From assembly GCF_000455205.1 (NCBI RefSeq), contig NZ_AUWQ01000014.1, positions 62,001 to 126,000 on the forward strand: DNA of 64,000 nucleotides, written 5' to 3'. The position numbers and the translations under genes were made by a program. The notes under the pieces are model-generated. The model had not been told where the DNA came from. It was given only the letters and a program-made list of their open reading frames with translations, and ran no database searches. This DNA comes from Mycobacterium sp. UM_CSW (GTDB lineage: Bacteria > Actinomycetota > Actinomycetes > Mycobacteriales > Mycobacteriaceae). Positions 1 to 8,565 of the stretch are shown here, one piece after another; position 1 is the first letter of the stretch; every line of letters starts with the position of its first letter.

Positions 1-2
1 GG

Positions 3-800
3 TTTTCCCGGCTCTGGGCCGTCGACCACCTGGTGTTGCCCTACCACGTCACTTCGCTGTACGTGCTCGGCCGGCAACCCACCCCGGTGGCCGACGGTTG
101 GCTGTCGGACAACCTCGCGCCCAACTTCGAGATGATGACGACCCTGTCCTGGGTGGCGGGCCAGACCACCACGATCGGCCTGGGCACCTCGGTCGCTGTA
201 CTTCCGTTGCGCAATCCGATTGCCAATGCCAGGCAGCTCGCGACGCTGGACGCATTTTCCGGTGGTCGCTTGATCTACGGTGTCGGCGCCGGATGGTTGC
301 GCGAGGAGGCCACGGCGATGGGTGTGCCCTGGGACCGCCGCGGTGCTCGCAGCGAGGAGCATGTTGCGCTGCTGCGCACACTTTGGTGCGCGAACGATCC
401 CTATGTCGAATTCCACGGGCAGTTCTATGATTTCGCACCGATGGATCCGCGGCCGCAGCCCGCTCAGCGCCCTGTCCCGATCCTGGTGGGCGGGCACTCC
501 GAGACGGCGCTCGACCGCGCGGCGCGGATCGGGGACGGGTGGATTTCCGCGCCGACGTCCTCGGGTCGGCTGGCCGAACTCATCTCGAAGCTGGAGCGTC
601 TGGCGGAAGCACACGGCAGGCCGCTCGCGAGCTTGTACAAAGTCGCGGCTACCACGTATTCGGATAGCCGGTCGTTCTCAGAGTCATACGACGCCTGCCG
701 TCGACTGGGTATCGATCATCTGCAAGTACTCTTACCCGACGACGAGCCGCACCTCATCATCAACCGCTTCGCGGAGATCGCGGCCGTGTCGAACGGGTGA
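3..800 (+). CDS. LLM-class F420-dependent oxidoreductase (5' end outside window)
   Basis: The frame is open to the left edge, so the N terminus is missing; 265 residues are visible. It belongs to the luciferase-like monooxygenase fold, whose mycobacterial members mostly use coenzyme F420 for hydride transfer. Seen: WAVDHLVLPYH near the visible start, the barrel stretch LDAFSGGRLIYGVGAGW, and ILVGGHSETALDRAA in the second half, all typical of the family. A GTG at 33 lies inside the conserved part and is not a credible start. The substrate is unknown. It precedes an amidohydrolase gene on the same strand, with 226 bp between them. Confidence 0.85.
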   Translation, partial: FSRLWAVDHLVLPYHVTSLYVLGRQPTPVADGWLSDNLAPNFEMMTTLSWVAGQTTTIGLGTSVAVLPLRNPIANARQLATLDAFSGGRLIYGVGAGWLREEATAMGVPWDRRGARSEEHVALLRTLWCANDPYVEFHGQFYDFAPMDPRPQPAQRPVPILVGGHSETALDRAARIGDGWISAPTSSGRLAELISKLERLAEAHGRPLASLYKVAATTYSDSRSFSESYDACRRLGIDHLQVLLPDDEPHLIINRFAEIAAVSNG

Positions 801-898
801 ATCGTAGCCTCCAGGCATCAGTCGGATCCGTTTCACCGGACCAATCATGCCTGCGAAGGAATCTTGCCGTCCGCGACGGTTTCGGACAGTATTGGTTC

Positions 899-914
899 GA
901 GAACGTCTACTCTC
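899..914. promoter_or_regulatory. Candidate island operator box 1
   Basis: GAGAACGTCTACTCTC, one mismatch from the GAGAA-N6-TTCTC pattern that recurs across the island. It sits in the 226-bp gap before the amidohydrolase at 1027. The rest of the gap shows no gene; an in-frame upward extension of the amidohydrolase is open there but lacks family similarity. The site was found by eye only. Confidence 0.4.
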
Positions 915-1026
915 GATTTGTGATAGTGGCGTTGCCGATTGCCGTTCGCGCGGTATGCCATGCACATGGCGCAGGATCTGCGAGCAGCCTTTCGGCGATC
1001 TCGACTGCTTCGCGGAAAGGAACGAC

Positions 1027-2205
1027 ATGACCGAGCCCCGTGCGTTCGAGCTTTGGGACGCCGACAACCACATGTACGAGACGATCGACGCCTACACGCG
1101 CTATCTGCCGGAGAGATACTCCGAAGCATTGCAGTTCGTCGACGTCAACGGTCGCAAAAAGCTGCAGATCCTCGGCGTCATCACCGAGACCATTCCCAAC
1201 CCCACCTACGAGGTGATTCCCACTCCCGGCGCGTGGGCCGACTACTACCGCGGGATAAACCCGGAGGGTAAGACGCTGCGGGAGCTTGCCGAGCCGATCC
1301 GCTGTCCCGACGAATTCCGGCGACCCGACCTGCGCCTGGCGTTGATGGACCGCCAGGGCATTGACGGCGCACTGATGTTCCCGACCACGGCGGGCATGCT
1401 CGAGGAACGGACCAAGGGTGACGCGGAACTCACCCATGCGGTTACCCACGCCTTCAACCGCTGGCTGCTTGACGACTGGACGTTCAACTTCAAGGACCGC
1501 ATCTTCGCGGTTCCGGCGATCTCACTGAACGATCCTGCGAAGGGCGTCGCAGAACTCCAGTGGTGCCTGGAAAACGGGGCGAAGACGGTGCTGATCCGAC
1601 CGGCGCCCGTACCGCGGGAAGACGGAACGTCCCGCTCGCCGGCGCTACCCGAGTTCGACGACTTCTGGCGGCTGATTGAGTCATCGGGTATCTCGGTCCA
1701 GATGCACAACTCCGACTCCGGTTACGACCGCTATCTCTCAGACTGGGAGGGCGGTAACGAGTTCCAGGGCTTCCAGCTGACGAAGTTTCGTGGCTTCATC
1801 TATGAGGAGAGCCGCCACATCTTCGACACGCTGGCGGCGTTTATCGCGCACGGAGTGTTCGAGCGGTTTCCGGGCCTGCGCATCGGCGTGGTCGAGAACG
1901 GCGGGTCTTGGGCGAATCGTCTGATGGATGCGTTCGACCGGGTGTACCGCAAGAAACCGCGCGAATTCAGCGAGCACCCGTGCGATGTGTTCCGCAGGCA
2001 CGTGTGGGTGAACCCGTTCCACGAGGAGGACATGTCCCACCTCATCGACATTCTCGGTGCGGATCGGGTGATGTTCGGCTCGGACTACCCGCATCCCGAG
2101 GGGTTGGCGACGCCCGCGGACTTCGTCAAAGAGCTCGAAAACCTCCCGGCGACCACCGCAGCACGAGTCATGGGCGGCAACCTCAAGGAGCTGATCGGGG
2201 TCTAG
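1027..2205 (+). CDS. Amidohydrolase 2 family protein (PF04909)
   Basis: 392 residues. A metal-dependent TIM-barrel hydrolase/decarboxylase family related to ACMSD. Seen: DADNH at residues 11-15 (the D-x-H variant of the family's first metal motif), QMHNSDSGY mid-protein, and GSDYPHPEG near the C terminus carrying the expected metal/catalytic Asp. The ATG at 1027 is chosen because AAAGGA lies just upstream and similarity to the paralogue at 10691 begins there; the frame is open further up to 847. Family members hydrolyse or decarboxylate ring compounds, but the substrate here is unknown. It is a close relative of the genes at 6006 and 10691. Confidence 0.88.
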   Translation: MTEPRAFELWDADNHMYETIDAYTRYLPERYSEALQFVDVNGRKKLQILGVITETIPNPTYEVIPTPGAWADYYRGINPEGKTLRELAEPIRCPDEFRRPDLRLALMDRQGIDGALMFPTTAGMLEERTKGDAELTHAVTHAFNRWLLDDWTFNFKDRIFAVPAISLNDPAKGVAELQWCLENGAKTVLIRPAPVPREDGTSRSPALPEFDDFWRLIESSGISVQMHNSDSGYDRYLSDWEGGNEFQGFQLTKFRGFIYEESRHIFDTLAAFIAHGVFERFPGLRIGVVENGGSWANRLMDAFDRVYRKKPREFSEHPCDVFRRHVWVNPFHEEDMSHLIDILGADRVMFGSDYPHPEGLATPADFVKELENLPATTAARVMGGNLKELIGV

Positions 2206-2277
2206 ACAAGATCCGTAATCAGGTGGGTCAACCACAATTCCGCTATGCGCCTTTTCGGTTTGGTCGGTGGTCTCGAG

Positions 2278-3834
2278 TCATCGGCTCCCGAACCGCGTCC
2301 TTAGTTCGGTCTTGAGCACCTTGCCGGTGAGGTTGCGGGGCAGCGCATCGACGATTTCGAGTCGTTCGGGCGTCTTGTGCTTGCTCAGCCCTCGGGCCTG
2401 GCAATGTTCGAACACCGAGGAGAGCGTCACCGCCGCGCCCGGACGCGCGACGACGACAGCGCACACCCGTTCCCCGGTGCGCTCATCGGGCACGCCGATG
2501 ACCGCGACGTCGGCCACCGCAGGGTGGCTCGCCAACACGCCCTCGATCTCGAGTGCCGAGATGTTCTCCGCGTTGCGGATGATCGCATCCTTGATGCGCC
2601 CCGTGACGACGACGTTGCCCTCGTCGTCGATGCGTCCCAGATCGCCTGTGCGAAACCACCCCTCGGCGTCGAACGCTTGGGCATCCAAGGAGGCATCGAC
2701 GTACCCGAGGAAGCATTGCGGGCCCTTGAGCCGCAGCTCCCCCTCCTCCCCGGGCATAACCTGCCGCTCGGATTCGTCGACCACTCGCACCGATACGCCT
2801 GGCACGGGCTTGCCCACGGTGTGGTCCAGCAGTTCCGGGGGGCCGTTTGGCGCTTGAGCAGTAGCGACCGGAAATTCGGTCAGGCCCCAGGAATTGGCCA
2901 CACCGTCGACCGAAAAGACCTGCCGCACTTGATGGCCCAGCTCCGCGGTGATGGGCGCACCACCGCCGACGCAGCCACGCAGATCCGGATAGAGCGGTTC
3001 GTCGCCGTGCTTGGCCTGCGCCGCCATGAAGGCGACGAAAAACGGGGTGGCACTGCCCAACAATGTCGGGCGGTGCGCAGCGATGGCGAAGGGGGTCTCA
3101 ACGGCATCGAACGCGTCGAACAGCACCAATCGCATGCCGGTGCGCAGGCCGGCAGCGAGCATGGCCGCTCCCCCGATGTGCGACACGGGAAAAGCGATCG
3201 GGTTGACGTCGCTACTGGAGGCGCCGACGATGCCGACGACGCTTGCCGAGCCGGCGATGACCGAGCGGTCGCAGTGTCGCGCGCCTTTCGGGGCCGCCGT
3301 GGTGCCCGACGAGTAGTAGATCCAGCGCGGGTCCTCAGCGGACTGCGGCGGTGGAGGCAGTGTCGCCGGATCACCTTCAGGCAGTCGAAGTGCACCGGCG
3401 ATGGGTGCATCGTGGTCGATGACCACCACAGACATGGACTGGTCACGGTTGACCTTATGCGCGAGAGCGGTGTGGTCGAAATTGCGCCACACGCCGGGAA
3501 CAATGATGACATCGGTTCCGAGTTGCGTTGTCATAAAACGCAGTTCACTCTCCCGCCATATCGGCAGAACTGGGTTTTGGACGGCACCAAGGCGCGCCAG
3601 CGCCACCATGACGACCATCGTCTCCAGCGTCGTCGGCAGTTGCCAGGACACCACCGTCCCCGCACCAATTCCCCTATGCGCCAGTGCCGCTGCACACGTC
3701 AGGGCGGATTCGCAAAGCTGTCCGCACGACAGGGTGCGCCCGTAGTCGTCGACGAGGACCACTCGATCCGGATGCTCCCGCGCCGCCGTTTCGACGAGGG
3801 ACCAGTAGGTCTGCGCGGCTGGGAGTGCGGTCAT
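2278..3834 (-). CDS. Acyl-CoA synthetase (AMP-binding, FadD/AliA-like)
   Basis: 518 residues. It activates a carboxylic acid to its CoA thioester via an acyl-adenylate. Seen: the P-loop YYSSGTTAAPKGARH, the GWFRTGDLGRID motif, the hinge region VTGRIKDAIIRNAENIS, and the C-terminal catalytic lysine region LTGKVLKTEL. The start (MTALPAAQ) is at an ATG whose first bases overlap the TGA of the upstream ACAD gene (ATGA, 3831-3834), which implies translational coupling; the frame stays open upstream but inside the neighbour. It is the last gene of a four-gene minus-strand operon: amidohydrolase, small ACAD, large ACAD, ligase. The acid substrate is unknown. Confidence 0.9.
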   Translation of the reverse strand: MTALPAAQTYWSLVETAAREHPDRVVLVDDYGRTLSCGQLCESALTCAAALAHRGIGAGTVVSWQLPTTLETMVVMVALARLGAVQNPVLPIWRESELRFMTTQLGTDVIIVPGVWRNFDHTALAHKVNRDQSMSVVVIDHDAPIAGALRLPEGDPATLPPPPQSAEDPRWIYYSSGTTAAPKGARHCDRSVIAGSASVVGIVGASSSDVNPIAFPVSHIGGAAMLAAGLRTGMRLVLFDAFDAVETPFAIAAHRPTLLGSATPFFVAFMAAQAKHGDEPLYPDLRGCVGGGAPITAELGHQVRQVFSVDGVANSWGLTEFPVATAQAPNGPPELLDHTVGKPVPGVSVRVVDESERQVMPGEEGELRLKGPQCFLGYVDASLDAQAFDAEGWFRTGDLGRIDDEGNVVVTGRIKDAIIRNAENISALEIEGVLASHPAVADVAVIGVPDERTGERVCAVVVARPGAAVTLSSVFEHCQARGLSKHKTPERLEIVDALPRNLTGKVLKTELRTRFGSR

Positions 3835-5036
3835 CGGCTCGGCAAGCGCAGACGGCGCTTGGCCAAAATGTTGCGCATCATTTCCGAACTGCCACCGGAT
3901 ATCGTGTAGGCCCGAGACCACAGCCAGCATTCCCGCAAGCGTTGTCGGGCCTGTTCCACATCAGGCTTGGCAGCCCCCACGGCAACCGCCGACGCGGCCA
4001 GCTCAGCACCATAGGCCGCGATTCGGTGATATGTCTCGGCGAAGCTCAACTTCGCGATCGAGCCGTCGCCCGGTCGTTCCTCACCGGACGTCAGCCGCTC
4101 CACATGGTCGTCGATGAACGCCTTGGCCACCTCGGCCTCGACGGCCAACTCGGCCACCTGCTGACGGATATCGGCGGAGTCCAACGCCGGCACGCCGTCG
4201 ATGAGCGCGTGGCGGGCCACGGTAACCAGATCATCGATCAAGAGTTCGAGCAAGATGACGTTGCCGCCGATGCCGAATCGTTCAAAGTCCAGGCCGGCCA
4301 TGATGATCGACCAACCCTGGCCCGCCTCGCCGATCAGACTCTCCGCACCAAGCCTGACTCCGGTCAGGAAGACCTCATTGACCTCGATCGCGTCGCCGAT
4401 CGTGCGGATCGGGCGAACTTCGACACCGTCCGCCGAGAGCGGCACGGTGAAGACCGACAGGCCGTGGTGGCGCGTCGACGCCGGGTCGGTGCGGATCAGG
4501 GCGAGGCCCATGTCGGCCCAGTGCCCGTCCGTGATCCAGGTCTTTTGCCCGTCGATGACCCAGCCGCCGTCGGCTTGTCGCACGCCGCGGCTGCGCACGG
4601 CAGCGATGTCGCTGCCCGCGTCGGGTTCGCTGAGCAGTTGGCACCAAACGTGCTCGCTGCGCCGGATCGGCGGCAGCAGCCTTCGCTTCTGTTCTTCGGA
4701 TCCGAAGTGCAACAAGACGTGCGCGGCCAGGTTGACCTGGTCGACGGGCCGTGGCGCGCGGGCGCGCAGGATCTCCTCGCTGACGATGCGATCGTGCAGC
4801 GGGTGGTGGTCGTCGCGACCGCCGTACTCGGCCGGCCAGTCCGCACCGGCGAACCCGGCCTCGAACAGGCCGGCGAACCACGCGCGCAGCTGGGCCTCCT
4901 GCTCGGCGGTCTCGGGCGCCCGGTGACCTTCGCGCGCTTCGATCGCGGGCGCATGTTCGGCGATGTGTGCCCTGACCCGCTGCCTGAATTCGGCCAGCTG
5001 CGCATCTGTGGGCCGGTTCCCGACGACGCTTACCAA
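3831..5036 (-). CDS. Acyl-CoA dehydrogenase, large-subunit type
   Basis: 401 residues if started at TTG 5036. A FAD-dependent alpha,beta-dehydrogenase of acyl-CoA. Seen: the N-terminal domain with DWPAEYGG, the central LLSEPDAGSDIAAVRSRG flavin/substrate loop, and the C-terminal GGSSEMMRNILAKRRL motif typical of FadE proteins. The TTG overlaps the upstream stop by 7 nt; no ATG or GTG gives a family-length protein without running deep into the neighbour. Adjacent genes for a full-length and a short ACAD are the hallmark of the alpha2-beta2 heterotetrameric ACADs of mycobacterial steroid degradation, so it probably pairs with the 5030-5998 product. Confidence 0.88.
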   Translation of the reverse strand: MVSVVGNRPTDAQLAEFRQRVRAHIAEHAPAIEAREGHRAPETAEQEAQLRAWFAGLFEAGFAGADWPAEYGGRDDHHPLHDRIVSEEILRARAPRPVDQVNLAAHVLLHFGSEEQKRRLLPPIRRSEHVWCQLLSEPDAGSDIAAVRSRGVRQADGGWVIDGQKTWITDGHWADMGLALIRTDPASTRHHGLSVFTVPLSADGVEVRPIRTIGDAIEVNEVFLTGVRLGAESLIGEAGQGWSIIMAGLDFERFGIGGNVILLELLIDDLVTVARHALIDGVPALDSADIRQQVAELAVEAEVAKAFIDDHVERLTSGEERPGDGSIAKLSFAETYHRIAAYGAELAASAVAVGAAKPDVEQARQRLRECWLWSRAYTISGGSSEMMRNILAKRRLRLPSR

Positions 5037-5998
5037 CCCGACACCTCCGCCACGAGTGCCCGACTCGAGCGCGCCGTGCCGATCAGATGGCCGTTGGTGA
5101 AGACACGACGCAGCTCGTAATGCAGCGGATACTCCCAGGTGAAGCCGATGCCGCCGGACAGTTGCATGCATTCGTCGATGGCCGCGGTGGCGTTCGCAGC
5201 TACGAACGCGTGCGCCGCCGCCGTCAGCACGGTCGCCCGTTCGTCGGCTGACGCGATTGCCCGCGCCGCCCGCATGACGACGGCGCGCGCTTTGACCTCG
5301 AAGACAAGTAACTCGACGAGCCGGTGCTGAATCGCTTGAAAGCTCGCAATTGGCGCACCGAACGCGACGCGCTCCTTGAGGTAAGCGGTCAACCGTTCAA
5401 GGGTCATCGACACGGCTCCCACGGAATCGGCGGCAACCAGCAGCCGGGCCACGGCGACCAACTGGTCGGCCCGTTCGGGAGATCCGATCAAGGTGCCGGG
5501 CGCGTCCGTCACGTCGAAGCGCCATACCGTCCTGGTGACGTCCAGCAGGTCTGCGTCCAGCTCGAACCGGTCGCGATCCAGGTCACGCAGCAGGTGAATT
5601 CCGTTGCGTCCCAGCAGAAGGACGATGTCAACCGCATCGCCGCGGATGACCCGTGCGGTCTCGTCGAGGACGGCGAAGCCCGCGGCCACGGTGCCGTCGA
5701 GCAAGCCGGGCAGCAATTGTTCCCTGGCCTCCTTGGGTGCGCAGGCAAGCGCCGCTGCGCCCAGCGTGGTTCCGAACCACGTCGACGCGTCCTGCGCTCG
5801 CCCGAGTTCCTCGGCCACGACGCACGCCTCGACCGGACGCCAGCCCGTGCCGCCCATGGCCTCGTCGACGAGCAGCCCCGTCCAGTCCATCGCCGCAAGG
5901 TCCTTGACCGTTTCCCTCTCCCCGCGCTCGGCCAAGAACTGGCGCGCCGACGCTCTCAACAGGTCGAGCTCGACGGCGGATGAGTCCGGGTCTGTCAT
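5030..5998 (-). CDS. Acyl-CoA dehydrogenase, small-subunit type (FadE28-like)
   Basis: 322 residues, clearly shorter than the usual ~390. The N-terminal half is reduced, while the C-terminal helical domain is intact, with VAFGAPIASFQAIQHRL and IQ-LSGGIGFTWEYPLHYELRR as in FadE28-type subunits. It starts at ATG 5998, 7 bp after the stop of the amidohydrolase gene, and its stop overlaps the TTG start of the large ACAD. In known alpha2-beta2 ACADs one subunit has degenerate FAD-binding residues; that cannot be assigned here without an alignment. Confidence 0.87.
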   Translation of the reverse strand: MTDPDSSAVELDLLRASARQFLAERGERETVKDLAAMDWTGLLVDEAMGGTGWRPVEACVVAEELGRAQDASTWFGTTLGAAALACAPKEAREQLLPGLLDGTVAAGFAVLDETARVIRGDAVDIVLLLGRNGIHLLRDLDRDRFELDADLLDVTRTVWRFDVTDAPGTLIGSPERADQLVAVARLLVAADSVGAVSMTLERLTAYLKERVAFGAPIASFQAIQHRLVELLVFEVKARAVVMRAARAIASADERATVLTAAAHAFVAANATAAIDECMQLSGGIGFTWEYPLHYELRRVFTNGHLIGTARSSRALVAEVSGW

Positions 5999-6005
5999 GC
6001 CGTTG

Positions 6006-7202
6006 TTAGCTGCGGGAGAGCAGCTGGTCGGCGTTGTCGCGCATGATCCGCCGCTTGGTGGCGTCGTCGAGCGGATCGAGTAGCTTGGCGAACTCGGCCG
6101 GCACGGCCAGGCCTTCCGCGTGCGGGTAATCCGAGCCCATCACCAGGCAGTCGTCGTAACCCAGGCCCGCGACGATCGCCGGGATGTCGTCCTCGGGGTA
6201 CGGCACGACGCGAACATGGCGGCGGAAGATTGCCGAGGGCCGCTCCGTGAGCTTTCCGCCGATCCACGGGCCGTTGCGGCCCATGCCGCGACTCTTGTCC
6301 ATGTGCCGGACGAAGAACGGCACCCATTCCGCCCCGTGCTCGGCGACCAGGACGTTCAGGCCCGGGAAGCGACCGAACAGGTTGTCGAAGATGAGCGCGG
6401 ACAACGTCTCCTCGATCGGGCGCTGCCCATAGATGTTCATCCACTGCCACGCCGACATGTGCCACGAGGCCGGGTCGCGGTTCTGTCCCCACGCGGGCGA
6501 GATCGCATCGAAGTACCAGAACGGCATGATGTGGAACACCAGGACGCAGCCGGCCTCCTGCAGGCGTGCATAAACGGGGTCGAAGTACGGGTCGCCGGGC
6601 GACCGGCCATAGGCCGGCCCGGTCGGCAGTAGCACGAACTTCGCCCCCTGCGCGATGATCGCCTCGGTCTCTGCGATCGCAGAATCCAAGTCGCGCAACG
6701 ACATTAGCGCTGTGGCGTAGATTTTGTCTTCGTAGTTGAAGCTCCACTCCTCATCGAACCAACGGTTGAACGAGCGGAGATTCGCATACAGTGCCGCTGT
6801 GTCGTCGACATAGTGCTCGGCGGCCAGCGCCATGCCGCTTGGATAGATGACCATGCGCTCGATGTTCTGGTCCGCCATGACGGCCAGGCGCGCCGCACGC
6901 TCGATGAATTCCGGTTGCATGGGCTGCGGCTCGTAGGACTCCTCGGGGTTGCCCGATCCCATCTGCTTGAGCATCTCCTTGAGCGAGCCGGGCCGGTAAG
7001 CGACGTCGAGACCCAGACCACCCTCGCTGTTGAAGGTGGCGACGCGATGCCCGGCAAGGATCACCTCGACGCCGTCCGCCCCGCGCACAGTGGTGATCGC
7101 CCGGTCCCTGAACTTCTCCGGCAGATAACGGGTGAACGCGTCCCGCGTCTCGTAGCAGTGGGTGTCGCAGTCAAAGATGCCGTAATCGAGTTTGGTCGTC
7201 AC
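6006..7202 (-). CDS. Amidohydrolase 2 family protein (PF04909)
   Basis: 398 residues from GTG 7202. Seen: FDCDTH at residues 10-15 (metal motif variant D-x-H), LVFHIMPFWYF mid-protein, VLVAEHGAEW, and MGSDYPHAEG near the C terminus. The start is supported by AAGGAG at 7211-7216, 8 nt upstream; the longer open frame has no family similarity. It is the first gene of the minus-strand operon that continues with two ACADs and a ligase, so the amidohydrolase product probably feeds CoA-dependent beta-oxidation (inference). Substrate unknown. Confidence 0.88.
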   Translation of the reverse strand: MTTKLDYGIFDCDTHCYETRDAFTRYLPEKFRDRAITTVRGADGVEVILAGHRVATFNSEGGLGLDVAYRPGSLKEMLKQMGSGNPEESYEPQPMQPEFIERAARLAVMADQNIERMVIYPSGMALAAEHYVDDTAALYANLRSFNRWFDEEWSFNYEDKIYATALMSLRDLDSAIAETEAIIAQGAKFVLLPTGPAYGRSPGDPYFDPVYARLQEAGCVLVFHIMPFWYFDAISPAWGQNRDPASWHMSAWQWMNIYGQRPIEETLSALIFDNLFGRFPGLNVLVAEHGAEWVPFFVRHMDKSRGMGRNGPWIGGKLTERPSAIFRRHVRVVPYPEDDIPAIVAGLGYDDCLVMGSDYPHAEGLAVPAEFAKLLDPLDDATKRRIMRDNADQLLSRS

Positions 7203-7219
7203 CGCGTTGCTCCTTAAGC

Positions 7220-7235
7220 GAGAATGTAAATTCTC
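7220..7235. promoter_or_regulatory. Candidate island operator box 2 (perfect palindrome)
   Basis: GAGAATGTAAATTCTC, a perfect GAGAA-N6-TTCTC inverted repeat in the divergent region between the amidohydrolase (7202, minus) and ACAD (7450, plus) operons. It ends exactly 15 nt before TACTATCCTG at 7251, the same spacing as in the 33.4-kb promoter. Confidence 0.55.
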
Positions 7236-7237
7236 TA

Positions 7238-7260
7238 TTTCCAGAAAACATACTATCCTG
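7238..7260 (+). promoter_or_regulatory. Candidate promoter core, TTTCC-N-GAAA then TACTATCCTG
   Basis: TTTCCAGAAA followed by TACTATCCTG. TACTAT fits the mycobacterial -10 pattern TANNNT and the upstream palindromic box would overlap the -35 position. Nearly the same sequence (3 differences in 23 nt by eye) precedes the acyl-CoA ligase at 33426. The remaining ~190 nt to the ACAD start at 7450 hold a 64-codon open frame (7269-7463) without recognisable similarity. Confidence 0.45.
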
Positions 7261-7449
7261 ATGCGGCAATGGCTATCCCGGGCTGGATGGCCGAGGCGCC
7301 TGAGCAGCACGCGGCGCCGGCTCGGCCGCGACGGCACAGAGGAGACATGGCACCTTCACAATCGCTGGCGGACAACAGGATCGGGCAGGCGGCGCTGAGC
7401 TCGAGGATTCGCCCCGATTTCGCGACACGACCGAGTCCGGGGGCCGCGC

Positions 7450-8565
7450 GTGCCCACGAGTGAGGCCGACGAGATCCGCGGCGTGGTACGCGACTACCTG
7501 ACTGCCACATCTCCCAGCGAGACCGTGCGCAAGCTGATGGCGACCGACACCGGCCACGACGAGGCGTCGTGGCGTCAGATGGCCAGCGAGCTAGGCCTGC
7601 ACGGCATCGGTGTTCCCGAGCAGTGGGGCGGCGCGGGTGCCGGCATGGCCGAACTCGCCGTGGTCTTCGAGGAAATGGGGCGCGCGCTGCTTTGCTCCCC
7701 GTTCTTCGCCACCGTGGCTCTGGCGACACAGGCCATTCTCGCCAGCGGCGACGAGGCGGCGGCCGAAGAGTTCGTCCCCGGGCTCGTTGACGGCTCTGCC
7801 ACCGCGACGCTGATCCTCAACGGCCAACTCGACGCCTGGGACCCCGCCGCCGTGACATTGCGGGCCGAGCGCCACGGTGCCGCGTACCGGATCCACGGGG
7901 AGGCACCGCTCGTGATCGATGGTCATACCGCGGACGTCATCCTCGTCGCGGCCAGCACCGACGCCGGCATCTCGCTGCTGGCGATCCGCGCCGGCGCAGA
8001 GGCGGTCCGCCGCACACCACTGGCCGGCCTCGACCGCACCCGCAAGGTGGCCCACCTGGGGTTCGACGGGGCACCAGCGGGGTTGATCGGAGCGGACGGC
8101 GCGGCCGCGGGGTTTCTGGCGCGTGCCGCGGACCTCGCCGTCGTGGCGCTGGCCGCCGAACAGGTCGGCGCCGCCCAGCGCTGCCTCGACATGGCCGTCG
8201 ACTACGCCAAGAACCGGATTCAGTTCGGCCGGCCGATCGGCAGCTTCCAGGCGATCAAGCATCGGTGCGCCGACATGCTGGTCCAGGTCGAAGGTGCTCG
8301 TTCGGCCGAGGAACATGCGGCGGACGCGGCTGGCACCGATGACCTGCCGACAGCGGCGTCCGTCGCGAAAATGGTCTGTTCGGAAGCCTTCCTGCAGGTT
8401 GCGCTCGACAACATGCGCATCCACGGCGGCATCGGGTTCACCTGGGAACACGATGCCCACCTGTTCGTACGGCGCGCCAAAGCCAGCCAATTGATGTTCG
8501 GCGACCCCGACTACCACGCTCAACGCCTGGCCACACTCGTCTCCGGAATGAAAGGACCCTCGTGA
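7450..8565 (+). CDS. Acyl-CoA dehydrogenase (FadE28-like)
   Basis: 371 residues from GTG 7450. FAD-dependent acyl-CoA dehydrogenase fold: ELGLHGIGVPEQWGGAGAG in the N-terminal domain, IQFGRPIGSFQAIKHRCADM and MRIHGGIGFTWEHDAHL in the C-terminal helical domain, as in the small-subunit type. No partner ACAD lies beside it on this strand; the pair at 3831-5998 is divergent from it. Its stop overlaps the next gene's GTG (GTGA), so it is coupled to an F420-type oxidoreductase. The leader is unusually long (about 190 nt after the candidate promoter). Confidence 0.87.
   Translation: MPTSEADEIRGVVRDYLTATSPSETVRKLMATDTGHDEASWRQMASELGLHGIGVPEQWGGAGAGMAELAVVFEEMGRALLCSPFFATVALATQAILASGDEAAAEEFVPGLVDGSATATLILNGQLDAWDPAAVTLRAERHGAAYRIHGEAPLVIDGHTADVILVAASTDAGISLLAIRAGAEAVRRTPLAGLDRTRKVAHLGFDGAPAGLIGADGAAAGFLARAADLAVVALAAEQVGAAQRCLDMAVDYAKNRIQFGRPIGSFQAIKHRCADMLVQVEGARSAEEHAADAAGTDDLPTAASVAKMVCSEAFLQVALDNMRIHGGIGFTWEHDAHLFVRRAKASQLMFGDPDYHAQRLATLVSGMKGPS

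Noticed and set aside
847-1026. Upstream extension of the first amidohydrolase
   Set aside because: The open frame runs through the promoter region and an operator-like box; ribosome-binding site and family similarity start at 1027.
2377-5120. Long plus-strand open frames (478-510 codons) opposite the ligase and ACAD genes
   Set aside because: They are antisense to clearly conserved genes, have Arg/His/Gln-rich composition without motifs, and are expected in GC-rich DNA.
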